Positions 61,006-64,000 of a DNA stretch of 64,000 nt are shown here, one piece after another. Position numbers and translations under genes: made by a program. Position 1 is the first letter of the stretch. The number at the start of each line of letters is the position of its first letter. The notes below the pieces were generated by a model. It was not told the DNA's origin. It was given only the letters and a program-made list of their open reading frames with translations, and did not search any database. The stretch is from NCBI GenBank assembly GCA_002794735.1, contig NBAZ01000001.1, positions 3,224,001 through 3,288,000 on the forward strand. The letters run 5' to 3'. This DNA comes from Pyrrhoderma lamaoense. Taxonomy: Eukaryota > Basidiomycota > Agaricomycetes > Hymenochaetales > Hymenochaetaceae.

Positions 61006-64000
61006 CAGATCCCGATGACTCCAAAAGTCTTGTACTTAAAACGAACTCAAATTTTACCGATGGATCTTTTGTGAATGTCCTAAGAAATTCCTACTGGTTC
61101 ACCCTGACTTGTTTTATCCTCTAACAATCCAGAAGGGAAGTTGTCACTTTGTAGACCAAGCATCATAATCTGTTTTTGGACTCCATGATACCATAAAAAT
61201 ACGACTCAAAGAAGACTGGCTATGGCTCTCTTCCGATGATAGAAACCTGTGGAATAGCTCAGTAGCCTCGAGAGACCAAAACTGGGGACCAGCAACCTTT
61301 GGAAACTTTAATAATTGGACCTTTTCTCACACTCAAGAGCACATAACTCGTAGTTTACTAAACACAATCAAAGGCACAATAAGAGGACTCTTCTATATAG
61401 TATTGCAGGCTAGCCCTTTTATAGATATCTATAGTGTGCGATCCCAGCTCCTTAGTCCCGTAGCTTAAGCTCTATCGTTATTATCGGTTTTAAGCGCCAT
61501 GGCCCAAAACTTATCCGGATGAGGGAGCCTGAATTCATGGCGGATATTAGTGAATTACCTCTATTTTACCTTAATAACCGATTGCAAACAAAGATTGAAA
61601 GTATAAATAACTTAGTTTTAAAGCAACCAGTCCTTCGTCCCTGGAAATCTTTTACTTGCTTACGGCGGAGAACGGAGAGATGTCTCCCTCATCTCCGGGA
61701 TGAAGGCGTTGTAATTCTAAAATACTATGATCAACGATTAGATCAGTACTTCATTTTATGTTACATAGACAAGCTTCCATTGAATTTTAGTAGAGCTATG
61801 TTAATTCAGGACGGAGCAAAAATGCTTTGTAAAAGCATTCTCTCAAATATAAATAAACACTTTTCCAATCGATCCTGAATGCTACTGTCTAATTACCTTC
61901 AACCAAGGAAAGGGAGCGGATCAAGACTGGGCGAGTGAGCATACTAAATGAAAAGAAACTCAGTTAAGCGAATGAAGTGATATAAACACAGAAGATCGCC
62001 AGCTCAGTCGATGCGTGTATGTAGTGAATCATCACATCCACAAAAACTCAAATCTGAGAGAAGTGAGGGAAAAGATTATATGTTCGAGAAAACTATAATA
62101 TGCATCAGCGTTGTTGGATAAGCTTTTCCTATCCAAAGCTACAACCATTGAGATCTCAAAGACAAACGGTTTCCTACGGGCAGCTAAAAGAGGATCATCG
62201 TACAGAAGTCCTTCGCAAAGGCGTAAAATCGAGCCGTCACACAAGAGTTTCTTCAATCTGTAAGGGGAGACATAGAGTCGTAAGAAGGCTCCGTATTCTA
62301 TATGAGAGCAACACCTCAAGCCTCTCACATTGGTCGTGGGAAAATGTGATGTGATGGCTTATGTAGCACACAATTATGACTTTTTGCGAGCCGAAAGAGA
62401 GCCGCACCTCCCATTACCTATCATACAATTCTCTCCTTGTGAAGTGCATCTAGACACTAATTTATGAGTGTCCTGAGACCAGATCAAGCAGTCGGCAACT
62501 TCTCTTGAAAGTTCCGAAAGATATAATATGCGAGCCCTGGATTTGGGAAGCATTCACGCCTGCGCGCCTATCAGTTCTTGGTTCTATCACTTTGTTCGAG
62601 TCAATTTCTTATATTTTAACGCCTTTTTATACACTCGTATCTCAGAATATAAGGCTCGAATGATGCTAATTAATCCTATAAAACCCCTGAAGAGCAACAG
62701 TTGCATCCCAGGATCCTCCTCCTCCTCTTTAATCCTCTGAAAGTAATTTTCAAACTTCACATACACCATGTACCATGCCTATTATCGCACATCTATACAC
62801 AAAAAGCGCGCTCTCAGTATAGTCAATTATAACATACATGAAGCTCAGGCGAGAACGGTTATTATCGATGCTATCATCTGCTACCCTTGCGCAGACTATT
62901 CCGGATTGGAAGTTCTATAACAAGTATGTGAACGTAGTTAAGCTTTTAGGATATTTTGGATTACTTTCTGGCACTTGGATTATCTCCGGATGCATATGTG
63001 AGGGGTATCCTTGGCTTGGACTACCTACGCATCGAACTAGAACTTAAGACGTGGCTAATGTCTGGCAAGCAGAAGAGTGATCTGGACAACCAACGCGAAT
63101 GGAAATATAATTGTTGGAGACGACAAGTGATCTAAAACACGAACTTAATGGCACTGGAAGTGGTGGATCATTGTTTGGATGTAAGAAGCTGTTATCTTGA
63201 ATTATAAATTATTGTTGCTAATAATTGAGTAGAGAGGAGATCATTATCTCACTTGATCTGACAGTACAACGCCTAGATTGCTTCCTGGCGATGCATGAAA
63301 ACATGTTCCCTCAGCATATGACACTTCTGTGTCGCTTGAATATCCTACAATGATATACTTTGCATACCATCTTTATGCACGTTTGACTTCGGAGTGAACG
63401 TGGGTGAAGCTATTGGTCCTTAACCACCTACGGAGACTACATATACTCTCGATAGTAATTCAAAATCGGATTCAAACGTTGATGTAGATCCAGATTTATC
63501 CCAAACATCAACGAATGGCTCCAAATATGAAGACACAGGGTCCTAGTTCCGATTCTGGTTCCCAAGAAGCTAGTACGCCACGGAGTACACACTGCAATCA
63601 GAAGGTCTCTTTCTAGCATCTTGCTTTTCAATGCTGTCTAGCGGCTTGCATTGAAGACAAAGACCCATTTCTACTTCTGTTCGCTCAGATGCCGACTCTC
63701 CGTTGAGTAGTGCACATAAAAATCGCTTCCAAACTTCTATTGACACCCATTGCAATAATAATTCTGGTTTCCCAGAACTCTTTACACTACCAGACGACTA
63801 GGGAGATCCTCGCCTATACCTATACCTAGTGGTTCACAGTGGCTCCAATAAAGCCGATTGACTAACTCTCTAAATTGGGCAACAAAGGGTAGTGAAATGG
63901 AGTCGTAGAGATCCGGATCTTAGACTGGCCAGCCCTCAATACCTATGCGTCAGTCAAGGACAGACGGAAGGAGAGAGGTATTTAAATCGTTCAAATGGTC
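61006..64000. other. Right-hand gene-poor region
   Basis: About 3 kb with isolated open frames (for example 61519-61878, 119 codons) that lack similarity or domain structure. No repeats, transposon protein or RNA gene recognised. Confidence 0.45.

Overview
The window is nuclear DNA of a filamentous basidiomycete, most likely an agaricomycete. The support is intron-dense genes with short GT-AG introns of mostly 50-80 bases, no operons, mixed orientation, and several families I know mainly from basidiomycetes: a DUF6593 protein, a single-pass protein with a jelly-roll-like ectodomain, and a disordered 'WVEQVDF' protein. Nothing bacterial, viral or obviously transposon-derived is recognisable.

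Layout. 0.3-5.4 kb: a secreted or ER ureohydrolase (minus) divergent from eEF2 (plus). 6.4-7.4 kb: a beta-trefoil-like protein (minus). 7.7-13.3 kb: two WD40 genes, DCAF11-like and TBL1/SIF2-like (plus). 13.8-15.4 kb: a mitochondrial BAX-inhibitor-1/GHITM protein. 16.2-21.4 kb: DUF6593 (minus), IMP1 inner-membrane peptidase (plus), TTC1-like TPR protein (minus). 22.4-28.5 kb: a large disordered protein and LYS1 (both minus). 28.5-32.1 kb: no gene seen. 32.1-39.9 kb: a TauD-type dioxygenase, one INO80 subunit IES1 copy and an F-box protein (all minus). 40.3-41.9 kb: an LPA-type acyltransferase (plus). 42.9-44.9 kb: the membrane protein (minus). 45.8-48.0 kb: a second, diverged IES1 copy (plus). 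49.3-53.2 kb: a large alpha/beta hydrolase (minus), divergent from TIM8 (53.6 kb) and followed by a TMEM256/DUF423 protein (54.6 kb) and a zinc-finger protein (56.0 kb). From 58.1 kb to the end only unconvincing ORFs are present.

The genes are mostly housekeeping (translation, mitochondrial protein handling, lysine synthesis, chromatin, ubiquitin targeting) with no shared pathway. The two IES1 genes are the only family present twice. Two patterns matter to a user of this annotation. First, eight or more genes carry apparent one-base frame breaks, mostly at C/G runs, so several conserved genes look broken although both halves are intact; sequence error is the simplest reading. Second, gene-free stretches of 2-6 kb alternate with compact clusters. 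I found no undescribed multi-gene system. The best leads are the IES1 duplication, the KDEL-ended ureohydrolase and the unusual zinc finger.
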